Positions 24,659 to 33,950 of a stretch of DNA of 34,174 bases are shown one piece after another. The notes beneath the pieces were generated by a model. It was not told the origin of the DNA. It did not search any database and was given only the letters and a program-made list of their open reading frames with translations. Position 1 is the first letter of the stretch, and each line of letters begins with the position of its first letter. This stretch comes from an uncultured bacterium (lineage in GTDB: Bacteria; Bacillota_I; Bacilli_A; RF39; UBA660): positions 1 through 34,174 of the forward strand of contig CASFOW010000019.1 in assembly GCA_949296705.1 (NCBI GenBank). Reading direction: 5' to 3'. A program made the position numbers and the translations under genes.

Positions 24659-26549
24659 TCTTTTTACCATCCTTTGCTTTGAATTCTTCAAATAACTTAT
24701 CAATTCTATTCATGATTATAATACTAGGTTTTTCGTCCATTTTTATAGGTTCTTTAGTATATTTCTTATAGTTTTTATAAAAATATTTTATATTATCAAA
24801 GTCATTATTAAATGGTAAAGCGTTCCAACCTAGCCCTTCCGTTTTAACTTCGACCTTTGTTCTCATAATAAGATAGGGCTTTCCCATATAGAAAAATTCT
24901 TGTTGATTACCGCATCCATCTCCGATTATAAATTCGCAATGTTTGATGATATTTATAAAATTGATATAATCTTGTCTTCCTATAATGGTGATATCCTTAT
25001 TTTTCATAATTTTATCCCATAGTCCTAACTTTTCTAAAGTGAATTTTGTTTGTTCATGATAGATAAAAATACAATGCATCTTATTTGATAGATTATCTAC
25101 TTCATTGATAGTATTTTTCATAAAAGAGTTATTTAATAAATTTTCTTGTCGATGAATTGCAAATACAAAATATTTTCCTTTATAAGGGCTTTTTAATTTT
25201 TGCTTTTTGCATTGCTCTAAAGCATAATATAATATCTCTATTCCAGTGTTATAGTGGGTATTTATTGCTTCCGCTTTAAAATACTTTTCAGCATATTCAG
25301 TCGCGATATCACTTTGGCAAAAATTTAAAATAGAATGCTTTGAGGAAAGGTATCTATCAATCTCTTCAGGAAATGGAGAAAACCAATTTAAAGATCTAAT
25401 TCCACTTTCTATGTGAACGTATCTAAGTTTTACCTTTCTTGCTATCATGCTTCCCATTAAGGTAGACATAGTATCACCATGAACCACCATAATACTATTA
25501 TCAAAATCAAATCTTAATTTTTGCTTTTTAAATACTTTTATACCTAACTTTCTTGTCTTGATGAACCATTTTAAATAGCTACTAATTCCCTTTTTCTTTG
25601 GAGCATATTTTGTTAAATCAACATCTACTTTTTTGTTGATTAAATTTAAGTACGGGCTATCATTGATAATATTTTGTCCATTTGAAACAATAATAGCATT
25701 ATATCCTCTTTTTATGGATTCGGCAATAACATTGTACATTTTCATTACTTCAGCCTCAGTGCCTAAAAAATAATATAGATTTTTTTGTTTTCCTAATTTG
25801 GCTTCTAACATTTTATCATACTGCTTTTTTATTTTTAACTTGTAAAATATTTTTATAGTATCACCGAACATTTTAGTAATATCCTTCAATTTGATTCTTC
25901 CCATTGCATGCTCTCTGGTAAAATTCAATTCAATAGGTGCATCAACGATTTTATAACCTAGTCTATTAATAAGTGACAATACTTCGATATCAAAAGAAAA
26001 TCCCTCTATTTCTGCTATTTCCATGGCTTTTTTTACTGCTTCTTTTTTAAATAGTTTTAATCCAGTTTGAGTGTCTTTAACTTTTAAATTAAATAATATT
26101 TTTAAAAGTAAATAATAACAAAAGCTTAAAATTTTTCTTTTTAGAGGATAATTGATAATGGAATCTTTATGCATCTTAGAGGCAATAACTACATCGGCAT
26201 TCTCTTTATCCATTATTGCAATATACTTCTTTATATATGATGGTGGTAGTTCTAAATCGCAATCAATAAATACAACTAACTCACCTTTTGCCTTCTCTGT
26301 TCCTACTTTTAACGCATGGCCCTTTCCTTTATTTTTATCATAACTGATTATTTTTACTTTTTTATCTTTTTTACTTGCTTTTGCTAACTCTTTTTTCGTA
26401 TTATCTTTACTACCGTCATTTATACAAATAATTTCGTAATTATCATAAAATTCCGAGATTATTTTAGACATTTTTAATATGTTCTTATATACTTTTTCTT
26501 CTTCATTATAGCATGGTACTATAACTGATAATAATCTTTGTTTTTCCAT
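24651..26549 (-). CDS. Fusion: GT2 glycosyltransferase + UDP-GlcNAc 2-epimerase (WecB)-like domain
   Basis: 632 residues. Residues 1-240 are a DPM1-like GT2: VIVPCYNEEEKVYKNIL, INDGSKDNT (44-51) and FIDCDLELPP (95-103), with no membrane spans. From 257 a WecB-like GT-B fold begins (YYFLGTEAEVMKMYNVI). Equivalents of WecB catalytic residues are present: D359 in HGDT, E381 in HIESGIRS, E395/E396 in FPEEIDR, and H466 in IHRQEN. The UDP-binding loop DSGGIQEE is altered to DGCGNQQE (544-551), so substrate or activity may differ; a glycosyltransferase using this fold is possible. There is no stop or frameshift between the parts, so the fusion is real in this sequence. It overlaps the flippase gene by one base (TAATG). 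Confidence 0.88.
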   Translation of the reverse strand: MEKQRLLSVIVPCYNEEEKVYKNILKMSKIISEFYDNYEIICINDGSKDNTKKELAKASKKDKKVKIISYDKNKGKGHALKVGTEKAKGELVVFIDCDLELPPSYIKKYIAIMDKENADVVIASKMHKDSIINYPLKRKILSFCYYLLLKILFNLKVKDTQTGLKLFKKEAVKKAMEIAEIEGFSFDIEVLSLINRLGYKIVDAPIELNFTREHAMGRIKLKDITKMFGDTIKIFYKLKIKKQYDKMLEAKLGKQKNLYYFLGTEAEVMKMYNVIAESIKRGYNAIIVSNGQNIINDSPYLNLINKKVDVDLTKYAPKKKGISSYLKWFIKTRKLGIKVFKKQKLRFDFDNSIMVVHGDTMSTLMGSMIARKVKLRYVHIESGIRSLNWFSPFPEEIDRYLSSKHSILNFCQSDIATEYAEKYFKAEAINTHYNTGIEILYYALEQCKKQKLKSPYKGKYFVFAIHRQENLLNNSFMKNTINEVDNLSNKMHCIFIYHEQTKFTLEKLGLWDKIMKNKDITIIGRQDYINFINIIKHCEFIIGDGCGNQQEFFYMGKPYLIMRTKVEVKTEGLGWNALPFNNDFDNIKYFYKNYKKYTKEPIKMDEKPSIIIMNRIDKLFEEFKAKDGKKNV

Positions 26550-27805
26550 TATTTACTACCCCCTAATTTTTTGTTTTTTATTGCTAAAAGGTTTATGATA
26601 AATATAAATATGTTGATTAGAAAAATTATTATTAATGATGCATATTTATAGCGATTTATAGCAATTAGAATAATTGTTGCCAATATACTTCCTATTACTA
26701 AAGTTTTCTTCATAAATTTTACTTTATTGATTCCTGTTAGGTAATTTAATAATATTAGATTCAGACTATATGATAAGGAAATTAAACTTGCATATTTTAA
26801 ATATATAATGGCCGGATCATATTTACTACCAAACACAATATTTAAAATGCCTTTTCCAAAAACATTAGTTGGAATCAAGAAAATTAATGTCAGAATAATA
26901 GTATATGTTAATGTTTTATATAACATTTTGTCAACGTATTTTGAATCTTTTCTATTTCTTGAAATTAATGGTAACATTACTGTTACAAGTGCTGTAACAA
27001 AGTAATATATCATTTTTCCAAATACAAGTACTGAACTATATAATCCTATTGTTTCAGAATCATAAAAACAAGTTAAATATAAAATATCGATGTTCATTAG
27101 AAACATTATCAAAATATTCGCATAAAATACATTTTTATATTCTTGCCATATATATCGAACTTTTCTATTGCTTTTTTTTATTTCCTTAACATTCTTTCTA
27201 GTTATGATGTAGCCCACTATTAAAGAAATAATATTTCCTAAAATGATGGATAATAATATAGAGTATACTTCAGAGAGACCATCTATATTCAATAAAACGA
27301 TTAAGATCAAACTGAATATCTTAATTACAGGTATAATTAAAGTATACAAACCTAAACTGACAAATTTACCTAATCCACCAAATATTCCTTGATATACAAT
27401 AGGATAAATGCTAGTTACCAAACTTATTATTGCCAAGACAACAATTAAATAATTCCAATTTAAGAAATGAGCAAATAAAGGACTAATGATTATGCTTGCT
27501 AAAAATAAGATTATACATACGATGTTAACTACTGATAAAATCTTATAGCATAAGCCAGCACCTGATTTACGATTTTCTGAAATTACTTTTGATAAAATCA
27601 TAGAAGCAGTACTGCCAATCACACTAACAATAATCGTCAATGAAAAGATTGTATTCACAATACCATAATTACTTACTGAAAAAAATCTTCCCATTAGTAT
27701 TTGACACAAATAATTTAGTGCGCTACCAAAAGTAGTCAAAATAAAAACGATTAAACTATTTTTTGCTAATATATTACTATTTTGGTTATGATTATTTATT
27801 TTCAT
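26549..27805 (-). CDS. Wzx-type polysaccharide flippase (MOP superfamily)
   Basis: 418 residues, about twelve hydrophobic spans, typical length. The first span pair with LNYLCQILMGRFFSVSNYGI and NTIFSLTIIVSVIGSTASMI is the usual start of RfbX/Wzx proteins (small residues, then xFG/YG after span one). The C-terminal half continues with polar-poor helices and ends in a Lys-rich tail. It would flip a lipid-linked glycan unit to the outer face. It is the only flippase in this operon and sits downstream of a large membrane protein that could polymerise or ligate the product. A GAGGT ribosome binding site precedes the ATG. The specific unit flipped is unknown. Confidence 0.9.
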   Translation of the reverse strand: MKINNHNQNSNILAKNSLIVFILTTFGSALNYLCQILMGRFFSVSNYGIVNTIFSLTIIVSVIGSTASMILSKVISENRKSGAGLCYKILSVVNIVCIILFLASIIISPLFAHFLNWNYLIVVLAIISLVTSIYPIVYQGIFGGLGKFVSLGLYTLIIPVIKIFSLILIVLLNIDGLSEVYSILLSIILGNIISLIVGYIITRKNVKEIKKSNRKVRYIWQEYKNVFYANILIMFLMNIDILYLTCFYDSETIGLYSSVLVFGKMIYYFVTALVTVMLPLISRNRKDSKYVDKMLYKTLTYTIILTLIFLIPTNVFGKGILNIVFGSKYDPAIIYLKYASLISLSYSLNLILLNYLTGINKVKFMKKTLVIGSILATIILIAINRYKYASLIIIFLINIFIFIINLLAIKNKKLGGSK

Positions 27806-27821
27806 TATGTACCTCTTTTTA

Positions 27822-27857
27822 CAAAATTAGTTGCCCTTTTATGTGATACTAATTTTG
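27822..27857 (-). repeat. Intercistronic hairpin between the membrane protein and flippase genes
   Basis: CAAAATTAGT (27822-27831) and ACTAATTTTG (27848-27857) pair perfectly around 16 nt. On the minus strand the stem starts right after the stop of the upstream gene (27858-27860) and ends before the flippase ribosome binding site. It has no T-run, so at most a weak terminator or an mRNA-stabilising element. Confidence 0.5.
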
Positions 27858-29645
27858 CTAATCTATATATAATTCGAAGTGGTCAGTTATCACTTGATCG
27901 TCTATTCCATTATTATAATAAGAATCAACAATATAATAGCCTTTTTTTGCTTCTATCGAGTAATCCTCATTTAACCAATCTGTATCAATAATTGTTTCTA
28001 GTGTATTATAACTATCCCCGTAGTTAATTTTTAATTTTATTTTTTCATCTTTATCTACATCTGTTTTGAATACTATTTTATCGTTTTCGATGCACACTTG
28101 TTTTAAAGCTGATATATTATGATTATAAAACAATACTTTAGTTCTTCTGTCTAATTGGTATGCTTCTAAAAACACGTCATAGTGAACTGTTTCTTGTGAA
28201 ATAGCGCCTGTTCTAAACATGTCATTTGCTTCATATATCGGTATAGCTATATAGCAAGAATAATCAAATTCATTCATTTCTTGCTTTTCTAGAGTTGTTT
28301 GCAATATTCTATCTCTTTTTTCAGTTACATCATTGATTCTTCTACCGAGTAAAATTGTATGATCTAGTGCAATTATAAATAATGTTATTATTATTCCTTT
28401 TATTAGGCGGAAGTCATTTAATTCATAAAAGTATATCACGGATATAATTACTAATGCAAAGAAACCAATAGACGATATTCTTGCCCCGGTATTAGGTGTT
28501 ATTAACATTGGTAATAAACACAATATACCTATCCCAAAAACATATAATGATAACTCTTTGTTTTCTACTTTAAAAATTGAAAATATAATCACTGGAAGCA
28601 TAACTAGTATACTTATTATAATAGGGATTATTTCAGCACTGTAATAGGTTGGTGGAAAAAGAGTATTAATAAATTCCAATGATGAAAAAAAGAAAGTTTT
28701 ATAAATCATGGCAACTAAAAATATTCCTGATATTACAGAAGAAATTGTCCCCATTATATAATCTATATGTTTTTTCTTTTTTTTAGTAAATATTATAAAT
28801 GCAATTAGAAGAAAAAGAATAAAAAATAAATGAGTATTCTGAGAAACTATATCTACATATATTGATTTTATATTATTAGCTAGAGTTTCAATTAATGGAC
28901 TAGAACTTACGATTTCCCTATTATTTTTTAATCCTGGAGATAGCATCATCAACAAAAATCCAGCAATAGCAAATATATTTGGTATCAATAATTTAAATCT
29001 ATTTTTGTTTTTCTTTATAAACTGAATAATAGTTATTAGTGAAATAACTGCTGCAAATCCAAACGAAATATGTTCCATCCACATTCCGATAGAAAAACTT
29101 ATTACCGACATTAATATTAGTATTTTTTTTCCTTTAAACTTATCATCTATTACTTTCTGTAATAGGTAATAGTAAATTAGGAAAAATGGTATTGGCACAA
29201 TATAAGCAGAATTAGCATAAAATAAAACTTCTGTTCTCATTGGCGGACTAACTAATAGAATTAATCCAGAAAATAAGAGAAGCCCAAAAAAGAATTTTTT
29301 CTGATCTCCATTTTTCTTTTTGCATATTAAATATATAAAAATATACATTATTAAAATACAAAGCGCATTAAAAAAATCTAAAGGAATCTCAGAGGTAAAA
29401 GACTCTAATATGCCGCATATAAAATTAGAGACTAATCTGCCATTCGTATAAAAATAACATTCAAAAATTAAATAATAAATATAATTTATTATTCCACCAG
29501 TCGATGGGTAAGTAAATTTACTAGCCCAACCATCATAAGTCATTGGTACTATTCTATATAGGACAAAGAAAATAAAAAAGCATAATAAGGAAGAAAAAAT
29601 AAGCAATTTATTTTTTTTTAAAAGTTTTTTATTTATCTTAAACAT
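27858..29645 (-). CDS. Large multi-spanning membrane protein, DUF6056/GT-C-like, with C-terminal soluble domain
   Basis: 595 residues. One span at about 13-31, then the loop MTYDGWASKFTYPSTGG with FYTNGRLVSNFICGIL. An acidic residue in the first outer loop and an NGR motif before the next helix recall DUF6056 and related GT-C-like families; I am moderately sure of this. About ten spans follow to residue 440. The last 140 residues are hydrophilic and rich in Asp/Lys/Tyr, probably outside the cell. Given a flippase next to it and no other Wzy candidate in the operon, it may polymerise, ligate or decorate the glycan. That is inference. GAGG lies about 10 nt before the ATG. Confidence 0.75.
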   Translation of the reverse strand: MFKINKKLLKKNKLLIFSSLLCFFIFFVLYRIVPMTYDGWASKFTYPSTGGIINYIYYLIFECYFYTNGRLVSNFICGILESFTSEIPLDFFNALCILIMYIFIYLICKKKNGDQKKFFFGLLLFSGLILLVSPPMRTEVLFYANSAYIVPIPFFLIYYYLLQKVIDDKFKGKKILILMSVISFSIGMWMEHISFGFAAVISLITIIQFIKKNKNRFKLLIPNIFAIAGFLLMMLSPGLKNNREIVSSSPLIETLANNIKSIYVDIVSQNTHLFFILFLLIAFIIFTKKKKKHIDYIMGTISSVISGIFLVAMIYKTFFFSSLEFINTLFPPTYYSAEIIPIIISILVMLPVIIFSIFKVENKELSLYVFGIGILCLLPMLITPNTGARISSIGFFALVIISVIYFYELNDFRLIKGIIITLFIIALDHTILLGRRINDVTEKRDRILQTTLEKQEMNEFDYSCYIAIPIYEANDMFRTGAISQETVHYDVFLEAYQLDRRTKVLFYNHNISALKQVCIENDKIVFKTDVDKDEKIKLKINYGDSYNTLETIIDTDWLNEDYSIEAKKGYYIVDSYYNNGIDDQVITDHFELYID

Positions 29646-29714
29646 AAGTTAGCTACCTCTCTTTCTAATGTCCTTATTTATAAAACATCGAATATATTTT
29701 TATATTTTCTCTCT

Positions 29715-30842
29715 TTATCCTTCTCTGTGCTTTAAAAATTTTCTTATTTTTAATGGTACTATTCTTCTAAAAAGGGTTCTTAATGGTGAAGCGTTAGATG
29801 AATTTTCATCACCCTTACTAGGCCTTAAAGTTCCATTCATTAAATAATCTAAATGTTCATTACTGAGAGAAAATGGATTGGTATCAATTGTGTCATAAAA
29901 TTTTTTGTTTCTATATTCGATTCTAATGTTTCTATCAATCTTCTGACCATTAAAATATCTATCATATGTCCACTGATAATTTCCTATTTCTTGTTGGCCA
30001 TATTCATTCATCTCTTTAATATACTCGTTTCTCAACTTATAAATATAATTTTTTTTATCAGGTACGTAGTAATCAAAAACCGTCTGATTTGCCCCGCTAT
30101 CAAAACCAGAATAATGAAAAAATACTAATTCATATTTTTCATTTACTAAAATTTTGTTATTTTTGTAGCTTATTTTTCTAGTTGATAAGTTCCATGGTGC
30201 CATATTATAACCTGGATTTTTCATAATATAAACGTCAAAATAGGCTGGCGCTAAATCGCACCATCTTTGATCTGTAAAAATTCCTCTTGGAATATCATCA
30301 TAGCAATATAGTGAAAGCCTATTGTTCCACCAGTTTGCAAATTTCATCCCTTCTTCATCATTTTTTACTCCAACAAATCCTAAGTTATATACACCGTGTT
30401 GGAGTGCACACAACTCATTATTATTAATATCAATTTCATTTTTTTCTGGTATTGTCAAATGTGGAGTTAGAATAATAGAATGCTTGTCTAAAATATCCGA
30501 TAACTCTTTTAAAGATGAATAAATTTTTATGTCTGGATCAATATATAGGACTTTATCATCATAATTTTGTAGTAAATGTACCAATGCTTGTCCTTTCACG
30601 GAAGTTGAAGCTTCTACTATTGAATGTTTAAAAATAAACTTATCAAAATCTTCAAAGCCTAAATCTTTTGCTAAGATCACTTTATCCACAATTTTGTTTG
30701 CTTCTTTAGGCCATTCTTTTGGTATCTCTCTCTCTAACAATATTATAAAAAATTTAACATTTTTGTTTGTGTTTTTTAATGATTTGCCTAGTGTTAATGC
30801 TTTAGGTAAATAATTCATGCATATAGATGTGAATACTAACAT
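29715..30842 (-). CDS. GT-A-type glycosyltransferase with DPD motif (GT8-like)
   Basis: 375 residues, no membrane span. The N-terminus (MLVFTSICMNYLPKALTLGK) and VKGQALVHLLQNYDDKVLYI leading to DPDIKIYSSL give the Rossmann-like GT-A layout with a DPD in place of DxD as metal-binding motif. Further blocks are ILTPHLTIPEK, QHGVYNLGFVGVKNDEEG, WWNNRLSLYC, FTDQRWCDLAPAYF and the late FFHYSGFDSG. This set is typical of a bacterial glycosyltransferase group distantly like GT8 that occurs in capsule loci. The C-terminal 130 residues are variable and end strongly basic, perhaps for membrane contact. It lies 5 nt after the fusion gene's stop, with GGAG before its ATG. Donor unknown. Confidence 0.82.
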   Translation of the reverse strand: MLVFTSICMNYLPKALTLGKSLKNTNKNVKFFIILLEREIPKEWPKEANKIVDKVILAKDLGFEDFDKFIFKHSIVEASTSVKGQALVHLLQNYDDKVLYIDPDIKIYSSLKELSDILDKHSIILTPHLTIPEKNEIDINNNELCALQHGVYNLGFVGVKNDEEGMKFANWWNNRLSLYCYDDIPRGIFTDQRWCDLAPAYFDVYIMKNPGYNMAPWNLSTRKISYKNNKILVNEKYELVFFHYSGFDSGANQTVFDYYVPDKKNYIYKLRNEYIKEMNEYGQQEIGNYQWTYDRYFNGQKIDRNIRIEYRNKKFYDTIDTNPFSLSNEHLDYLMNGTLRPSKGDENSSNASPLRTLFRRIVPLKIRKFLKHREG

Positions 30843-30847
30843 TTTCT

Positions 30848-33181
30848 CTACTCCGTTCTTTTTATTTTATATTTTATTTTTAATTTTCTCAAAAACTTAT
30901 TTATTAGATCATCATTTTTATCTGTTCCTTCAGGAACAATACAATCGTATAGTTTTTCGATAGAAATAATCATTTCTTTTAATTGAGGTACTTCTGCCAA
31001 TTGTAAATTTTTTATGTATTTATTATAATTTTGCTTTTTTAAAATTTCTTTAATTGCACTAATTATTTTTTTATAATCCGAATTGCTATCTAATACTATT
31101 CCAACATCCATTTCTTTTACTCTGTTTCCTATTGCACCAACATCTAATGCAATGACAGGAACTTTTGCGTATACAGTTTCGCTCAAAACATAACTAAACG
31201 TTTCTGGACAAATCGAAAGCATTAGTACTACATCAATATGATTATCATTTAATAATTTAGGCAATTGTTTCTTTTTATATTCACCATGATATATATAATT
31301 TTTATAATTTTTTAAAAAAAACTTATCATTTGATGTTCCAAATAAATGATACATGATGTTTTCGTCGTTATTTTTTATTATTTGTTTGGCTAAATGTGAG
31401 CCTTTATGTATATTTAAACCACCTATAAAAGCAATATTTTTAATTTTTTTAGGAATTTTGTCACAGTAATCAAATTTAGAAAATGTTGATGGTTCAATTC
31501 CATTTGGAACGATAATAAACTTATCATAATTATAGTACTTTTTTACTTCTGTTATCACGCTGGCGTCTGGGACTGTTATTTTATCAACTGATTTTAGTAA
31601 ATTATTCACTGCGTTATTCCTTGTTTCTATATATATACCCCGTGAGCATTTTAAACATTTCTTGGTTCCAGCTTCCTGACAATATTTTTTTTCTTGATCA
31701 ATTAAAAAGTAATTCGGACATAGAATTGTATAATCATGCAATGTTAAAATGACTCTAGTTTTCTTCGAAATGTATTGCAAATCACACGGAAAATTAATTA
31801 TATGCTGGATATGAACAAGATCAATCTGCAAGGTATCAATAAGATTGTTGATCATATACAAAAATTCATAATGATAGCAGTCATATCTATATATTTTCAC
31901 TTGAAGTCCAAGGCTGTGGATTATTTGTTCTCCGTTTTCAAAGGTAATTAAAACATATTCATTATCAATAGCAGTTAATATATATATATTATATTTATCT
32001 TTTAAGTGGCTAACAAGTTCCAACACATGCAAAGTTGTCCCACCAATATGAGTATTATTAGGGTTATTTATATCTACCCATGACTGCACTACATATAATA
32101 TTGACTTTTCATAAATTGAGTGATTATTTTTTTCAGCATTACTTTTTTTTACTTTTTTCATCACTTGTCTTGCTGGCACAGTTATCTTCCAAGAACTACT
32201 ATTATAAATTAGATCAAGTTGCTTTTGTAAACTAGTACTATTTTTCTTTAAGGTTTCATTTTGATTTTTCAGTAATTCAACTTTTTCTTTTAATTCTTGA
32301 ATTTCCAACTGAGATTCATCTATTTTTTTCTGATTAATTAGTAATTCATCATTAATTGTTTTGGTAATATTTACTCTATTTTCTAATAAAATCCTTTCAA
32401 GATTAATTGCTTCAGCTTGCTGATCAATTTTTGTTAGCTTAAAAATATTTTGCAACACCAGCAACTGTTCATTTTTTGATATTATTTCACTTAAACATTT
32501 GTAGTCTTCATAAAACTCAGGTTTGATTATGGTTCTACCTATTACTTCTAAATCAAATTTACAGTTGGTTAAACCTTCATCATCATTTAAAGTTTTTATA
32601 TATTCAGCAAAAGAGTATTTTGTAAAAAAGCGAAGATGTGTATTATCTAGTATTCCCATTTCGGAATAGTTGAATTTTTCGTTCAATAGCCCATCAATAA
32701 CATCATAGTGAGCAATGTTAGGCAAGCTGATAAGTATAGAGCCTTTTGGGGTTAGTTTTTTTGAAAATTCATATAGTATTTCATCTGGGAATAATAAATG
32801 TTCTAATACGTCTGAAAACAAAATATAGTCGAATGTTATGTTTGTACTAAAAAATTCTTGATAAATTTTACTCTTTTTATCTGATATATCAAAATTATAT
32901 ATTTCTTGATAATAGTTTGTCTTTTTAGCAATTTTAATTGCTTCTTCATCTATTTCAATCCCATATATTTTACAATTAGACTTATGAATTGCTTCGCCAA
33001 TTATTCCTTGAGCGCATCCTATATCTAATACTGTAGCACCAGGCTTAATATTACTTGCAATTATTGCATGCGACTCATTTGTATCATTTAGCAAAACTTT
33101 AAAGGTTGAATCGTAATATTTATTTTTTTTATTCAAATGCAACTTGTTCGTTTTGTCATTTGCTATTATGCCAATTGCCAT
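30848..33181 (-). CDS. Fusion: SAM-dependent methyltransferase, coiled coil and GT4 glycosyltransferase
   Basis: 777 residues, three parts. Residues about 20-225 are a class I methyltransferase: SAM motif LDIGCAQGIIGEAI (52-65), acidic GIEIDEEAI (74-82) and FSDVLEHLLFPDE (122-133). Residues about 255-325 are a heptad-rich Leu/Lys/Glu coiled coil. A SSSWKITVPAR element (328-338), common before GT modules in polysaccharide loci, leads to a GT4 module (about 360-745). That module has HIGGTTLHVLELVSHL, four clustered Cys (CPNYFLIDQEKKYCQEAG, then KKCLKC) and E-x7-E in PETFSYVLSE. Methyltransferase plus coiled coil recalls the chain-terminating, chain-measuring WbdD-type proteins of O-antigen systems, although WbdD lacks this GT and has a kinase. 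Ribosome binding site GGAGG. Same operon as the acetyltransferase 28 nt upstream. Confidence 0.88.
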   Translation of the reverse strand: MAIGIIANDKTNKLHLNKKNKYYDSTFKVLLNDTNESHAIIASNIKPGATVLDIGCAQGIIGEAIHKSNCKIYGIEIDEEAIKIAKKTNYYQEIYNFDISDKKSKIYQEFFSTNITFDYILFSDVLEHLLFPDEILYEFSKKLTPKGSILISLPNIAHYDVIDGLLNEKFNYSEMGILDNTHLRFFTKYSFAEYIKTLNDDEGLTNCKFDLEVIGRTIIKPEFYEDYKCLSEIISKNEQLLVLQNIFKLTKIDQQAEAINLERILLENRVNITKTINDELLINQKKIDESQLEIQELKEKVELLKNQNETLKKNSTSLQKQLDLIYNSSSWKITVPARQVMKKVKKSNAEKNNHSIYEKSILYVVQSWVDINNPNNTHIGGTTLHVLELVSHLKDKYNIYILTAIDNEYVLITFENGEQIIHSLGLQVKIYRYDCYHYEFLYMINNLIDTLQIDLVHIQHIINFPCDLQYISKKTRVILTLHDYTILCPNYFLIDQEKKYCQEAGTKKCLKCSRGIYIETRNNAVNNLLKSVDKITVPDASVITEVKKYYNYDKFIIVPNGIEPSTFSKFDYCDKIPKKIKNIAFIGGLNIHKGSHLAKQIIKNNDENIMYHLFGTSNDKFFLKNYKNYIYHGEYKKKQLPKLLNDNHIDVVLMLSICPETFSYVLSETVYAKVPVIALDVGAIGNRVKEMDVGIVLDSNSDYKKIISAIKEILKKQNYNKYIKNLQLAEVPQLKEMIISIEKLYDCIVPEGTDKNDDLINKFLRKLKIKYKIKRTE

Positions 33182-33209
33182 TTTTACCTCCGCTATTGTA
33201 ACTATGATT

Positions 33210-33950
33210 TTATAATTTTTTTTGTTTTTCTTTAGATTCCACCTGCCAAGGATATCCCCTAAAATCTTTTAAATAGTCTGGCCATGGGTAAACTCTATTT
33301 TCATCATTGTCTAGAATTTCTTCTACCTGACATCTATACTTAGCAGGGTGTCCCATTACCACACAATGCGGAGCAACATCCTTACTAACTAATGCATCTG
33401 CTACTACCAAGGCATGCTTACCTACTGTAACACCGGGCAAAATAACTGCGCCGGCCGCAACTATTGCACATTCTTCAATAGTCACTCCTTCTAACTTATT
33501 AAGAGGTGGATAAGTATCGTTTGTAACTACTACATGTGGAAATATCCAAACATAATTTTTAATAGTTGTTAGTGGGGCGATGAACACATTTGAATGTATT
33601 CGTACAAAATCTCCTATACAAACAGTTCCTTGTATGTCACTTAAAGTTCCAACCGAGCAATTTTTTCCAATATGACTGTCTTCTCGAATAGTAACATGAT
33701 GCCCAGTCTGAAAATTTTCTCCAATATTTACGTCTTCATAAATAATTGAATGTGATCGAATAATAGAATTAGCTCCTATTTCAGTTTTCTTAAATTCATG
33801 ATGTTCAGGATCTTGATAATATGAAGAGGTTGGCTCCCCTATAATACAATATGGTCCTATAAAAACATTGTCATGTAATACTACATTAGGATAAATCAAT
33901 GCTGTTGGATGTATTTTTACGTTTTTTCCTTTTATTATATCTTCTCCCAT
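33210..33950 (-). CDS. Hexapeptide-repeat (left-handed beta helix) sugar N-acetyltransferase
   Basis: 246 residues. From residue 10 onward, imperfect hexapeptide turns of the (L/I/V)-G-x4 type run to about 200: IHPTALIYPNVVLHDNVFIG, IGANSIIRSHSIIYEDVNIG, VTIREDSHIGKNCSVGTLSD, IVAAGAVILPGVTVGKHALV. VVMGHPAKYRCQV then closes the helix as usual. The tail (YPWPDYLKDFRGYPWQ) is not part of the repeat. The catalytic His is probably the one in TGHHVTIRE or IRSHSI. Given the ketoisomerase and aminotransferase in the same operon, it probably acetylates the 3-amino group of the dTDP-sugar (FdtC/QdtC role); another acylation target is possible. First gene of the operon; AGGAGGG lies 4 bases before the ATG. 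Confidence 0.85.
   Translation of the reverse strand: MGEDIIKGKNVKIHPTALIYPNVVLHDNVFIGPYCIIGEPTSSYYQDPEHHEFKKTEIGANSIIRSHSIIYEDVNIGENFQTGHHVTIREDSHIGKNCSVGTLSDIQGTVCIGDFVRIHSNVFIAPLTTIKNYVWIFPHVVVTNDTYPPLNKLEGVTIEECAIVAAGAVILPGVTVGKHALVVADALVSKDVAPHCVVMGHPAKYRCQVEEILDNDENRVYPWPDYLKDFRGYPWQVESKEKQKKL

Noticed and set aside
24659-24703. TTG start for the ketoisomerase gene
   Set aside because: It adds 15 residues that are absent from the family and overlaps the fusion gene by more than 50 bases.
29853-30128. Plus-strand open frame of 91 codons inside the DPD glycosyltransferase gene
   Set aside because: It is antisense to a well supported gene; its composition is explained by the opposite strand.
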